A DNA stretch of 33,740 bases. It comes from Candidatus Limnocylindrales bacterium. GTDB taxonomy: Bacteria > Chloroflexota > Limnocylindria > Limnocylindrales > CSP1-4. Location of the stretch: assembly GCA_025450915.1 (NCBI GenBank), contig JANWLH010000119.1:1-33740 (forward strand), given 5' to 3'. The position numbers were made by a program, and so were the translations under genes. This document shows positions 16,403-24,037 of this stretch, one piece after another. Each line of letters opens with the position of its first letter. Positions within the stretch are counted from its first letter, which is position 1. A model generated the notes under the pieces. That model searched no databases, was not told where the DNA came from, and saw only the letters and a list, made by a program, of their open reading frames with translations.

Positions 16403-17421
16403 CCCGCCGCGGGCACGACCTTGCCGGTGTCGATCGCCTGCTCGATGAGCAGGTCGAGATACCGGTCGTGGACCGCATCGGCCAGGCTGCACACGTCCGG
16501 CCCGCCGTCGATCGCCTCGGGCATCCTCGCCAGGCAGGTCGCAACGGCCAGCTCGTCGTCGGTGAGCCGGGCGGACGCGAACGAGTTGCGATAGACCCAC
16601 TCCGCGCCGGCGGTGATGCCTTCGAGGTAGAGCCCCTCGAGATTGCCGTCGTGGCCGGTGTCGTGACGCTCGAGGCTGACCCGCATGGGCAGGCCCTCCT
16701 CGTCGAGCCAGCGAACCTCCCGGCCGTCGATCTCGCCGTGGTCGCCGCGGACCAGCATCCGGAGCGCCCGGATCTTCGAGAAGTACTGCTCGTCGGCGAA
16801 GTCGAGGATGCCGAGGCGATCGCCGAAGTCAAGCGTCGCGAGGACCTGCGGGTCGGCGATCGTCCGCGGTTCCGCGGGCGGACCGGCACGACCAGGCCCG
16901 GCCACGACCGGCGAGACAAAGCGCCGGGCGGTGATCAACGCCGACTCATGGCTGACACCCAGGAAGCGCCGGATCAGGTCGATCCCGTGGTAGCCGTGGG
17001 CAACGGACGCCTGGACCTGGGTGATCGTGCCGAGGCGGCTGCCGGCGGCGATCGCCAGCCGCGCCGCGTGGAGCGGCTGGAACCGGTATTGCTCGGCGAC
17101 CTGGATCCGCGGCCCGGCCTTCGCAAGGGGCGCAAGGCGACGCAATCCGTCGATGTCGACCGCCGGCGGCGTCTCGGCGAGGATCGCAACGCGACGCTCG
17201 GTCAGCTCGAACAGGAGGGCCGGGGTCGCCTCGCGCGGGACGGCAAGCACGACGAACGCAGGTGCGCCTGCGACGAGCCGCTCGAGCGAGCCTGCCGTGC
17301 CGGGGACCCGGACCGAGTAGCGACCCGTGATCCGGAATCGCTCGGGGAGCACCGCCGCGACACGCTCGAAGAAGGCAGCCCGCCAGCCGCTACCGACCAG
17401 GGCGAACGGCACTGGCTCCAT
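16369..17421 (-). CDS. Gfo/Idh/MocA family protein with altered EKP motif
   Basis: 350 aa. N-terminal NAD(P)-binding segment is FALVGSGWRAAFF; the C-terminal half is the alpha/beta dehydrogenase domain of the family (VAHGYHGIDLIRRFLG with H145 and D148, LATLDFGDRLGILDFADEQY). The usual EKP motif, whose lysine is catalytic, reads E83-T84-P85 (ILAETPPAVD), so normal sugar-dehydrogenase chemistry may be lost or changed. The following AEQYRFQPLHAA is typical of the family. A TACCCT box six bases before the ATG indicates a leaderless message. Its 3' end overlaps the FAD monooxygenase by 34 bp, tail to tail. Confidence 0.8.
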   Translation of the reverse strand: MEPVPFALVGSGWRAAFFERVAAVLPERFRITGRYSVRVPGTAGSLERLVAGAPAFVVLAVPREATPALLFELTERRVAILAETPPAVDIDGLRRLAPLAKAGPRIQVAEQYRFQPLHAARLAIAAGSRLGTITQVQASVAHGYHGIDLIRRFLGVSHESALITARRFVSPVVAGPGRAGPPAEPRTIADPQVLATLDFGDRLGILDFADEQYFSKIRALRMLVRGDHGEIDGREVRWLDEEGLPMRVSLERHDTGHDGNLEGLYLEGITAGAEWVYRNSFASARLTDDELAVATCLARMPEAIDGGPDVCSLADAVHDRYLDLLIEQAIDTGKVVPAAGHIWESAGPLG

Positions 17422-17433
17422 CGTCGAAGGGTA
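17422..17433 (-). promoter_or_regulatory. Leaderless -10 box TACCCT for the Gfo/Idh gene
   Basis: Minus-strand TACCCT (17433-17428), six bases before the ATG at 17421, with no ribosome-binding site. Confidence 0.55.
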
Positions 17434-17463
17434 CCGGCACGGCGGCCACCGTGGACACGCTGC

Positions 17464-18252
17464 TCAGCGCCAGCGGGTCAGGATCGCCTCACGCTCGAAG
17501 AGCCGGACACCGAGGCGCAGGCCGAGGAGGCCGATCCCCGCGACGATCGCCGCGAGGATGAGGTAGCCCGAGGCACCCACCAGGAGTGTGCCCGTTGCCT
17601 GGAGGAGGGTGACGGCGATGATCGGGACGATGACCACGCCGCCGATCTGCTGGGCGACCCGCGGGTCGTTGACCCGGGCACTGACGATCACGCCGGCGAC
17701 CACCGAGACGAGACCGACCGCCGGTCCGAGCACGAACACGCCGGCCAGCCAGCTCGGATCGGAGACCACCACGAACAGGTGTGGTCCGTAGACGACCGAG
17801 GCCAGCGCGATGAACACGACGTAGGTCAGCCAGCCTGCGGCAACCCCCGGGATCAGCGCCGCGAGCGCCTTGCCGGCGAGCAGCTCCGAGGTCCGGATCG
17901 GCGCGGCGAGGACCGGCTCGAGGCTGCGTGCCTGCTTCTCGCCGATGATCGAGAACGTGGCGATCGCCAACGGGATGTAGGCGGGCATCAGCAGGAAGAA
18001 CGCCAGGAACTGCTGCACGGCGAACGCGCCGGCAAGCTCGGAGGGGCTGAAGCTGGCCCAGTCCGGCCGCTGGGCGATCACCGATTTGACGAGGTCGGGA
18101 GGCAGCGTGTGCGTTCCGATCGCGCTGCCGAGGAGGAGCGGGGCCACCGTCAGCAGCAGCGGCGGGACCAGGATCGTGGCCATCAGGAGGCGATTGCGGA
18201 TCGTCTCCGAGAATTCCCGGCGGAGGATCGTCGTGATGATCCGGCGGTGCAT
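17464..18252 (-). CDS. ABC-2 type transporter permease
   Basis: 262-aa membrane subunit with about six hydrophobic helices. After an N-terminal amphipathic start (MHRRIITTILRREFSETIRNR) comes the first helix LLMATILVPPLLLTVAPLLLGS, a loop, then FLAFFLLMPAYIPLAIATFSIIGEKQARSLEPVLAAPIRTSELLAGK, the conserved coupling segment of ABC-2/NatB exporters. Further helices end in a short basic tail. It pairs with the ATP-binding gene immediately upstream; the stop and start codons share one base (TGATG), so the two are co-translated. The exported substrate is unknown. No binding protein is present, which fits an exporter. Confidence 0.88.
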   Translation of the reverse strand: MHRRIITTILRREFSETIRNRLLMATILVPPLLLTVAPLLLGSAIGTHTLPPDLVKSVIAQRPDWASFSPSELAGAFAVQQFLAFFLLMPAYIPLAIATFSIIGEKQARSLEPVLAAPIRTSELLAGKALAALIPGVAAGWLTYVVFIALASVVYGPHLFVVVSDPSWLAGVFVLGPAVGLVSVVAGVIVSARVNDPRVAQQIGGVVIVPIIAVTLLQATGTLLVGASGYLILAAIVAGIGLLGLRLGVRLFEREAILTRWR

Positions 18253-19217
18253 CAGGCAGCCTCTCCGTTCGCGCCGGGCTGGACGCCCATCACCTCGAAG
18301 TAGACCGATTCGAGCGACGTGGCCGCCGGACGGACCTCGAGGATCGCCGCGCCTGCCGCGGCCAGGGCGCGAACGAGGCTTGGCGTCACCGACGCGGGAT
18401 CCGCGGCATCGACCATCAGGCGGTCGCCGTCGAAGTGCGCCGCGCCGACGCCGGCGATCCCGGTCGCGATCGTGAGCAGGCCGGCGTCGGCCGCCCGGTC
18501 GACGATCCGGACTTCCACCCGGCCACCGGCCAGCGACCCACGCAGCCGGGCGGGCGAGTCGATCCGCAGGAGACCGCCGCGGACGAACGCGACCTGGTCG
18601 CACAGCCGATCGGCCTCGTCGAGGTTATGGGTGGCGAGGACGATTGTCCGGCCGGCCTGGCGCAGGCGTTCGATCGCCTCGCGCACGACGTACGCGGCCT
18701 CCGGGTCGAGCGCCGCCGTCGGCTCGTCGAGGAAGATCAGGGCGGGGTCGTGGACGAGCGCCCGGGCGATCGCCAGCTTCTGCTTCATGCCCTTGCTGAA
18801 GGTACCGGCGACGTCGGACCGTCGGTCCCAGAGCGAGAACAGCCGCAGGTAGTGCTCGATCCGCGCCGCTCGCGTCGCCGCGTCGAGGCCGTAGAGGCGG
18901 CCGAAGAAGTCGAGGTTGGCCTGGGCCGAGAGCTTGTCGTAGAGGCCGGGCGTCTCGGTCAGGATCCCGACCCGGGCGCGAACCTCGTCCGGCTGGGATC
19001 GGACATCGAAGCCGTCGATCGTCGCCGTCCCCTCGGTCGGCTCGATCAGGGCCGTGAGCATCCGGACCGTGGTCGTCTTGCCGGCGCCGTTCGGGCCGAG
19101 CAGCCCGAGCACGCGCCCCCGGGGAACCTCGAAGTCCATCCCGCGGACGGCCCAGGCCGCCCCGAACTGGCGCCCCAGGCCGGTCGCCCGCAGGGCAATC
19201 GGGTCAGCATCGCTCAT
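18252..19217 (-). CDS. ABC transporter ATP-binding protein (ABC-2 exporter)
   Basis: 321 aa. Walker A GPNGAGKTT (41-49), Q-loop region (GILTETPGLYDKLSAQANLDFF), a non-standard signature FSKGMKQKLAIARAL at ~140 in place of LSGGQ (common in the DRA/Nat exporter branch), Walker B LIFLDEPTAALD at ~160-171 and H-loop ATHNLDEADRL. The C-terminal ~90 residues are the accessory domain seen in drug and Na+ exporters of this type. It is the first gene of a two-gene unit with the permease. Its start codon lies only 23 bp from the divergent hydrolase gene, and its own -10 (TATCGT) overlaps that of the neighbour. Confidence 0.92.
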   Translation of the reverse strand: MSDADPIALRATGLGRQFGAAWAVRGMDFEVPRGRVLGLLGPNGAGKTTTVRMLTALIEPTEGTATIDGFDVRSQPDEVRARVGILTETPGLYDKLSAQANLDFFGRLYGLDAATRAARIEHYLRLFSLWDRRSDVAGTFSKGMKQKLAIARALVHDPALIFLDEPTAALDPEAAYVVREAIERLRQAGRTIVLATHNLDEADRLCDQVAFVRGGLLRIDSPARLRGSLAGGRVEVRIVDRAADAGLLTIATGIAGVGAAHFDGDRLMVDAADPASVTPSLVRALAAAGAAILEVRPAATSLESVYFEVMGVQPGANGEAA

Positions 19218-19240
19218 CCGACCACGATACGATGCGGGCG
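19218..19240. promoter_or_regulatory. Divergent leaderless promoters with overlapping -10 boxes
   Basis: The 23-bp gap holds ACGATACGAT (19224-19233). Read on the minus strand it gives TATCGT (19229-19224), six bases before the ABC ATPase ATG. Read on the plus strand it gives TACGAT (19228-19233), seven bases before the hydrolase ATG at 19241. The two boxes share two base pairs, so polymerase cannot occupy both at once. Confidence 0.6.
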
Positions 19241-19930
19241 ATGGACATCGCTCTGGTCCACGGCAACTTCCACGGTGCCTGGTGCTGGGACCTGGTCCGC
19301 CCGGAGCTCGAGCGCCGCGGGCATCGCGTCTACGCGGTCAACCTGCCGATCACCGATCCTGCTGCGGGCGCCGCGGAATACGCCACGGTCATCGACAACC
19401 TCCTGCCTCCCGACTGCGAGCCGGTGATCGTCGGGCACTCGATGGGCGGCCTGATCACCCCGCTGGTGGCGGCTCGACGGCCGGTCCGCCGACTCATCTT
19501 CCTTGCGGCGCTCCTGCCCACGCCCGGGACCTCGGCGAACGAGCAGCGCGGTGTCGAACCGATCGACGGACTCGAGCCGCCCAGCGCGGTCGAGTGGGTC
19601 GACATGGGTGACAACGTGTGGGCCATCGGGCCGAACACGGCGACGGAGCTGTTCTTCCACGACGTGCCCGCCGATGTCACCCGCTGGGCCCTCGAACGCC
19701 TCCGGCCGCAGGCCTATCGAATTCTCGGCGAGCCGACGCCGCTCGAGGCGTGGCCGGACGTCCCGGCAAGCTCGATCGTCTGCCGTGGTGACCGGTCAGT
19801 CAACCCGGCGTGGGTCAGGACCGCGGCGAGGGAGCGCCTGGGCACCGAGGCCGTCGAGATCGAGGGCGGCCACTCGCCGTTCCTCAGCCGCCCGGCCGAG
19901 CTCGCCGCGCTGATCGACTCGCTGCTCTAG
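19241..19930 (+). CDS. Alpha/beta hydrolase (esterase-like)
   Basis: 229-aa alpha/beta hydrolase resembling plant methylesterase/salicylate-binding and EstC-type enzymes. The oxyanion loop is VHGNFHGAWCWDLVRPEL, the nucleophile elbow G-H-S67-M-G-G, the acid region VCRGDRSVNPAW, and the catalytic histidine lies in EGGHSPFLSRP (H211). No signal peptide, so cytoplasmic. The substrate is unknown. I chose ATG 19241 over the ATG nine bases upstream because it places a TACGAT box at leaderless spacing. The alditol oxidase begins six bases after this stop, so the two are probably one transcript. Confidence 0.87.
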   Translation: MDIALVHGNFHGAWCWDLVRPELERRGHRVYAVNLPITDPAAGAAEYATVIDNLLPPDCEPVIVGHSMGGLITPLVAARRPVRRLIFLAALLPTPGTSANEQRGVEPIDGLEPPSAVEWVDMGDNVWAIGPNTATELFFHDVPADVTRWALERLRPQAYRILGEPTPLEAWPDVPASSIVCRGDRSVNPAWVRTAARERLGTEAVEIEGGHSPFLSRPAELAALIDSLL

Positions 19931-19935
19931 GCCCG

Positions 19936-21207
19936 GTGAAGAACTGGGCCGGCAACCAGGCGTATCGTGCGGCCCGCCTGCTCGAGCCCGGCTCGCTGGA
20001 CGAGCTCCAGGAGATCGTCCGGGCCGGCCGGTCCCTGCGGGTTCTCGGTTCGCGGCACTCGTTCAACGACATCGCCGACACGACGGGTGACCACGTCTCG
20101 CTGGGCGCGATGCCCCGCATCTACCAGCTTGATCGGGGGGCGCGGACGGTCCGGGTGGACGGGGCCGTCCGGTACGGCGAGCTCGCCGTCCAGCTGCACG
20201 CCGACGGGTTCGCCCTCCATAACCTCGCCTCGCTGCCCCATATCTCGGTCGCCGGCGCCTGCGCCACCGCCACCCATGGCTCTGGGGATCGAAGCGGCAA
20301 CCTGGCGACGGCCGTCGTGGCCGTCGATGTGGTCACGGCGTCCGGCGAGCTCGTCCGCTTCGGCCGAGACATCGATTCGGAGCTCTTCGGTGGCGCGGTC
20401 GTCGCCCTGGGTGCGCTCGGTGTCGTCACGTCGCTCACGCTGGCGGTCGAGCCGACGTTCGAGATGCGCCAGGATCTCTACGAGAACGTGTCGCTGGCCC
20501 AGGTGGCCGGGCACTTCGACGAGATCACGTCTCTGGCCGACAGCGTCAGCCTGTTCACGGAGTGGCACGGACCTGGGTTCGAGCAGCTCTGGCTGAAGCG
20601 CCGCGTTGGTCGGAGCCCGTCAACCGAACGGCCATTCGCACCGCCGCCGACGATCTTCGGTGCCAGCCGGGCGACCGGGAAGATCCACCCAATCCGGCGG
20701 ATGCCCGCCGACGCCCTGACCGAACAGCTCGGCGTCCCGGGGCCATGGCACGAGCGGCTGCCCCATTTCCGGATGGACCACACGCCGAGTGCCGGCGCCG
20801 AGCTCCAGACGGAATGGCTCCTGCCGCGCGGCTCCGCGGTCGACGCGCTGATCGCCCTCCAGGGGCTGCGGTCCGTGATCGAGCCGCTCGTCCAGGTCTC
20901 CGAGGTCCGCACCGTGGCAGCCGATGCCCTGTGGATGAGCACGGCCTACGGCCGAGCGTCGGTTGCGATCCACTTCACCTGGCAGCCCGACTGGGAGGCG
21001 GTTCGCCAGGTCGTGCCACGGATCGAGGCGGCCCTCGCGCCGTTCGGGCCGCGTCCGCACTGGGGCAAGCTCTTCGCGATGGCCCCGGACATGGTCCGAG
21101 CGGCCTATGAGCGCCGTCCGTCGTTCGTTGCGCTGGCGGAGCGCCTCGACCCGGAGGGCAAGTTCCACAACGAGTTCCTCGAGCGCTACGTCTTCGGCGG
21201 TCGCTAG
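19936..21207 (+). CDS. Alditol oxidase-like FAD-linked oxidase (AldO/xylitol oxidase type)
   Basis: 423 aa, strongly resembling Streptomyces AldO, which oxidises xylitol and sorbitol at C1 with O2 to give aldose and H2O2. Seen: the N-terminal NWAGN, FAD domain LGSRHSFNDIAD with H41 at the position of the covalent flavin histidine, LHNLASLPHISVAGACATATHGSG, ALGALGVVTSLTL, and the cap domain (SVSLFTEWHGPGFEQLWLKRR; GVPGPWHERLPHFRMD; GAELQTEWLLPR; EVRTVAADALWMS). The end, HWGKLFAMAP..LDPEGKFHNEFL, is family-typical. The GTG start at 19936 places NWAGN at residues 3-7, as in AldO. It follows the hydrolase at five bases. Secretion is not evident. Confidence 0.9.
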   Translation: MKNWAGNQAYRAARLLEPGSLDELQEIVRAGRSLRVLGSRHSFNDIADTTGDHVSLGAMPRIYQLDRGARTVRVDGAVRYGELAVQLHADGFALHNLASLPHISVAGACATATHGSGDRSGNLATAVVAVDVVTASGELVRFGRDIDSELFGGAVVALGALGVVTSLTLAVEPTFEMRQDLYENVSLAQVAGHFDEITSLADSVSLFTEWHGPGFEQLWLKRRVGRSPSTERPFAPPPTIFGASRATGKIHPIRRMPADALTEQLGVPGPWHERLPHFRMDHTPSAGAELQTEWLLPRGSAVDALIALQGLRSVIEPLVQVSEVRTVAADALWMSTAYGRASVAIHFTWQPDWEAVRQVVPRIEAALAPFGPRPHWGKLFAMAPDMVRAAYERRPSFVALAERLDPEGKFHNEFLERYVFGGR

Positions 21208-21231
21208 ATCCGCAGCGTCGAGCCGCAAGCG

Positions 21232-22125
21232 CTAGCCGAGCTCGACTCCCGCGGCGCGGGCATCCTCGCTGAGCGAGATGAGTGCTTCGTCGGTGTTCGC
21301 CGAAGCGTGGATCAGGCCCATCGCCCGGCTGACACCAAGCTCGCGATAGCCGGCGAGGAGGTCGACCCGGGCGCTGCCGCCTGCCTCGATCGCTTCGGCC
21401 CAGACGTGGACCGAGACGGGCAACGTCGCGGGGTCGCGGTTGATCTCCTCGCAGCGGCTGCGAATGACGGGCAGGGCGGCAGCGACCTCGGCCGGGGTCA
21501 TCCCGTCCACGTTGAGCTCATCGGCCAGGCGTGCGGCGAGCCGCCAGGTCACGTTGGGCCCATTGCCGCCGACCATGATCGGGACGCGCGGCCGCTGGAT
21601 CGGCTTGGGCACGTTGATCGCATTCCGAACGTGCGAATAGCTGCCCTCGTACGTCGCATGTTCGTGCCTGTCGCCGGCCAGCATCGCGACGATCACCTCG
21701 AGGTCATCGCCCAGCCGGGCGAGTCGCTCGTTCGTCTCGGGGAAGCCGTAGCCGTAGGCCAGCCACTCGTCCCGCTTCCAGCCTGCGCCGATGCCCAGCT
21801 CCATCCGGCCGGCGCTGATCGAATCCATCGTCGAGATCATCTTGGCGGTGAGCGCCGGGTTCCGGAACGCGGTGCAGATCACGATATGGCCGAGGCGGAC
21901 GCGCTCGGTGATCGCGGCCAGGGCAGCCAGGGCGGTAAACGACTCGAAGGTGATCTCGTCCGACGGCCGGGGCACCGTGTGGAAGTGGTCGAAGAGCCAC
22001 AGCGACTCGAAGCCCAGCCGGTCCGCCTCGCGGGCGACCGCCACCGTCCGCTGCCATGCCTTGAGTGGATCCCAGCCGTCGAACTCGCCCTGCCAGCCCT
22101 GGGGAGCGATCGCTCCGATCTTCAT
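21232..22125 (-). CDS. LLM-class (probably F420-dependent) oxidoreductase
   Basis: 297-aa luciferase-like (bacterial-luciferase TIM barrel) flavin oxidoreductase. Typical elements are MKIGAIAPQGW, AREADRLGFESLWLFDHFHTV, TFESFTALAALAAITERVRLGHIV, RNPALTAKMISTMDSISAGRMELGIGAGWKRDEWLAYGYGFP and RPRVPIMVGGNGP. Many members of this subgroup in actinobacteria and Chloroflexota use coenzyme F420; the sequence alone does not separate F420 from FMN. The start at 22125 is supported by GGAGG eight bases upstream. It converges with the alditol oxidase (24 bp gap). Confidence 0.88.
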   Translation of the reverse strand: MKIGAIAPQGWQGEFDGWDPLKAWQRTVAVAREADRLGFESLWLFDHFHTVPRPSDEITFESFTALAALAAITERVRLGHIVICTAFRNPALTAKMISTMDSISAGRMELGIGAGWKRDEWLAYGYGFPETNERLARLGDDLEVIVAMLAGDRHEHATYEGSYSHVRNAINVPKPIQRPRVPIMVGGNGPNVTWRLAARLADELNVDGMTPAEVAAALPVIRSRCEEINRDPATLPVSVHVWAEAIEAGGSARVDLLAGYRELGVSRAMGLIHASANTDEALISLSEDARAAGVELG

Positions 22126-22272
22126 CGGTCCTGCCTCCGATCGTCGCTTGTTGTCGTCGCGATCATCATCGAGGATCGGGCCAACCTCGGCGCGGCCCAC
22201 GCGATCATCGCCAGGCGCCCCGCAACGTGGGCCCTCGGCGGCGACCCCGACCATGGACCGGTCCCGCCACGC

Positions 22273-22284
22273 TAGAGTCCGGGG
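22273..22284 (+). promoter_or_regulatory. Leaderless -10 box TAGAGT
   Basis: TAGAGT (22273-22278) is followed by CCGGGG and ATG 22285. An almost identical arrangement (GCTAGAGTCCG) precedes the methyltransferase at 26145. Confidence 0.6.
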
Positions 22285-22950
22285 ATGGTCGCGTCGCAGC
22301 GCTCGTTCATCCTGCGCCACACGAACCTCCAGCCCGTGCCGGGCCTCGAGGACATCCGCCTCCACCTGGCGGATGAAGCGCTGCCACTGTGGCACGCCGT
22401 CCAGGTCGAGACAGGGGATCCAGACACGCCCCTGCCGTACTGGGCGTTCGCGTGGGGCGGGGGACTGGCGATTGCTCGCTACCTCGGCGATCACCCCGAG
22501 GTGGCTGCCGGGCGGCGTGTCTTCGACCTCGCGTCAGGCTCCGGGCTGTGTGCCATCGCCGCGATGCGGGCCGGTGCCAGCGAGGCGATCGGGGCGGACA
22601 TCGATCCGTTCGCGGTGGCCGCGATCGAGCTCAACGCGAAGGCCAACCGATGCCGTATTTCGACGGTCCGGCGGGACGTCCTGGGCGACGAGCCGCCCGA
22701 TGCCGACCTGGTCCTGGCCGGCGATTGCTGGTACGAGGCGGGGCTTGCCGAGCGCGTCCTGCCCTGGCTCCGGCGGGCGGCTGATCGGGGACTCGCTGTG
22801 CTCGTCGGCGACCCGGGGCGCCGGTACCTGCCGGCCAGCGAGCTCGAGGAGGTCGCCTGCTACGACGTCCGGACGACGACCGATCTCGAGGACCTGGCGT
22901 TGAAGGAGGGTCGGGTCTACCGCCTGCGGACCGCCCGTCGCACCGCGTAG
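22285..22950 (+). CDS. Class I SAM methyltransferase, ETFB-lysine methyltransferase/Nnt1-like
   Basis: 221 aa. Motif I is FDLASGSGLCAIAAMRAGA, motif II GADIDPFAVAAIELNA, motif IV LVLAGDCWYE, and GDPGRRYLPASEL follows. The N-terminal PVPGLEDIRLHLADEALPLWHAV and YWAFAWGGGLAIARYL are the hallmark of the METTL20 (ETFB lysine methyltransferase) group and its bacterial homologues, related to Nnt1/PrmA-type enzymes. The likely substrate is a protein lysine, for example electron-transfer flavoprotein beta. No ETF gene is in the window, so this is inference from family. Confidence 0.82.
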   Translation: MVASQRSFILRHTNLQPVPGLEDIRLHLADEALPLWHAVQVETGDPDTPLPYWAFAWGGGLAIARYLGDHPEVAAGRRVFDLASGSGLCAIAAMRAGASEAIGADIDPFAVAAIELNAKANRCRISTVRRDVLGDEPPDADLVLAGDCWYEAGLAERVLPWLRRAADRGLAVLVGDPGRRYLPASELEEVACYDVRTTTDLEDLALKEGRVYRLRTARRTA

Positions 22951-22967
22951 AGCGACTCCCGCCGGGG

Positions 22968-22980
22968 TATCGTCAGCAGC
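22968..22980 (+). promoter_or_regulatory. Leaderless -10 box TATCGT
   Basis: TATCGT (22968-22973) followed by seven bases and GTG 22981. It supports the GTG start and an independent promoter for the three-gene unit that follows. Confidence 0.55.
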
Positions 22981-23634
22981 GTGGCGAAGAAACCGGAGGA
23001 CGATGGCTCGCTCAAGCGGCTCGGTGGCGGGCGGTGGCAGACGCGCGACGAGCGCTTCACGATCGAGCCCGAGTCGGGGACCTGGGTCGTCATCGATGCG
23101 CAGCAGACTGATGACCTCGGGCTCCCGCTGGTCCGCGGCCCGTTCGGCAGCCTGACCGCTGCGAAGGCCGCGATCGAAGGTGCGCGGACGTCCGAGCCGG
23201 CCGTCTCGCCACTGGCTGCCCAGGTCGAGGAGCATCGCAAGCGGCCGGTCGTCGGTCCGGCGCCGGCCAGGGCCGCGTCAAGGCCCGTGACGAAGCCGGC
23301 GCCGAAACCCGCGGAACCAAGCCTGCCACCCGCGCCGAAATGGATCCGGGACCTCGAACCAGCGGAGCGCCAGCGAGCCCTTGAGCTCATCGAACGACTC
23401 GTGAACGCCGGCGCACCTGACGCCGAGGACCTGGCCCGCCGCGAGATGAGCGGAACGCGGCCGGTCGTCGCGGGCTTCGCCGTCGCCCGGGCTCTGGCCG
23501 CGCTCGGACCCGGCGCGAAGCCGTCGGCCGCTGCTCGCCTGCTGGCGGCAGGCGAGGCACCCGACCTGGGGGTTCGCTGGCGCCTCGTTGACGACGACGG
23601 TCGACCGATCACGCTGGAGGAGATCGAGCCATGA
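22981..23634 (+). CDS. Uncharacterised 217-aa protein
   Basis: Not recognised. Residues 1-68 form a small beta-rich unit (RWQTRDERFTIEPESGTWVVID..PLVRGPFGSLTAAKAAIEGAR) reminiscent of a short single-strand-binding or SPOR-sized module. A Pro/Ala/Lys-rich linker follows (~70-118). A helical C-terminal domain (KWIRDLEPAERQRALELIERLV..APDAEDLARREMSG) ends with WRLVDDDGRPITLEEIEP. No signal peptide or membrane segment. Codon use matches the neighbours. The start is GTG 22981. It overlaps the DUF1801 gene by ATGA, so the two are co-translated. Confidence 0.75.
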   Translation: MAKKPEDDGSLKRLGGGRWQTRDERFTIEPESGTWVVIDAQQTDDLGLPLVRGPFGSLTAAKAAIEGARTSEPAVSPLAAQVEEHRKRPVVGPAPARAASRPVTKPAPKPAEPSLPPAPKWIRDLEPAERQRALELIERLVNAGAPDAEDLARREMSGTRPVVAGFAVARALAALGPGAKPSAAARLLAAGEAPDLGVRWRLVDDDGRPITLEEIEP

Positions 23635-24035
23635 AGATGAGTCCTGCCGAGGCCACGGCCTGGATCGATGCCCGGTTGGCGGAGCTGCCCGCCGATCAGC
23701 GCACGGCGCTCGAGGATCTGCGCGCGACGATCGCCGCCGCCGCGCCGGAGGCGACCGAGACGAAGAGCTACAGCATGCCTGCGTTCCACTACCACGGACG
23801 CGACCTCGTCTCGTACGACGCGTTCAAGTCGCACTGCTCGCTCTTCCCGATGGGCTCGGAGGTCATCGAGCGCCACGCCGCCAGGTTCGTCGATTTCTCG
23901 ACCAGCAAGGGCACGCTCCAGTTCACACCCGAGCACCCCATTCCCACGGAGCTCGTCGAGCTGATCATCCGGGAGCGGATGGCCTACATCGACGCGCGGA
24001 CCGCACCGCGAGCGCGAGTGGGCAGGTCGGCCTGA
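23631..24035 (+). CDS. DUF1801 family protein (YdhG-like)
   Basis: 134-aa DUF1801/YdhG-like protein with the typical SPAEATAWIDARLAELPADQRTALEDLRATI, ETKSYSMPAFHYHGRDLVSYDAFKSHCSLFPMG and STSKGTLQFTPEHPIPTELVELIIRERM. Bacillus YdhG/FrataXin-like proteins of this fold have been linked to iron delivery; many DUF1801 members have no known function. The ATG overlaps the upstream stop by 4 bp, and the HD-domain gene begins two bases after this stop. Confidence 0.88.
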   Translation: MKMSPAEATAWIDARLAELPADQRTALEDLRATIAAAAPEATETKSYSMPAFHYHGRDLVSYDAFKSHCSLFPMGSEVIERHAARFVDFSTSKGTLQFTPEHPIPTELVELIIRERMAYIDARTAPRARVGRSA

Positions 24036-24037
24036 CC

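Noticed and set aside
15900-19217. FAD monooxygenase, Gfo/Idh protein and ABC-2 exporter considered as an antibiotic biosynthesis or resistance cluster.
   Set aside because: The genes are on opposite strands with separate promoters and there is no synthase, tailoring set or regulator, so they are more likely unrelated neighbours.
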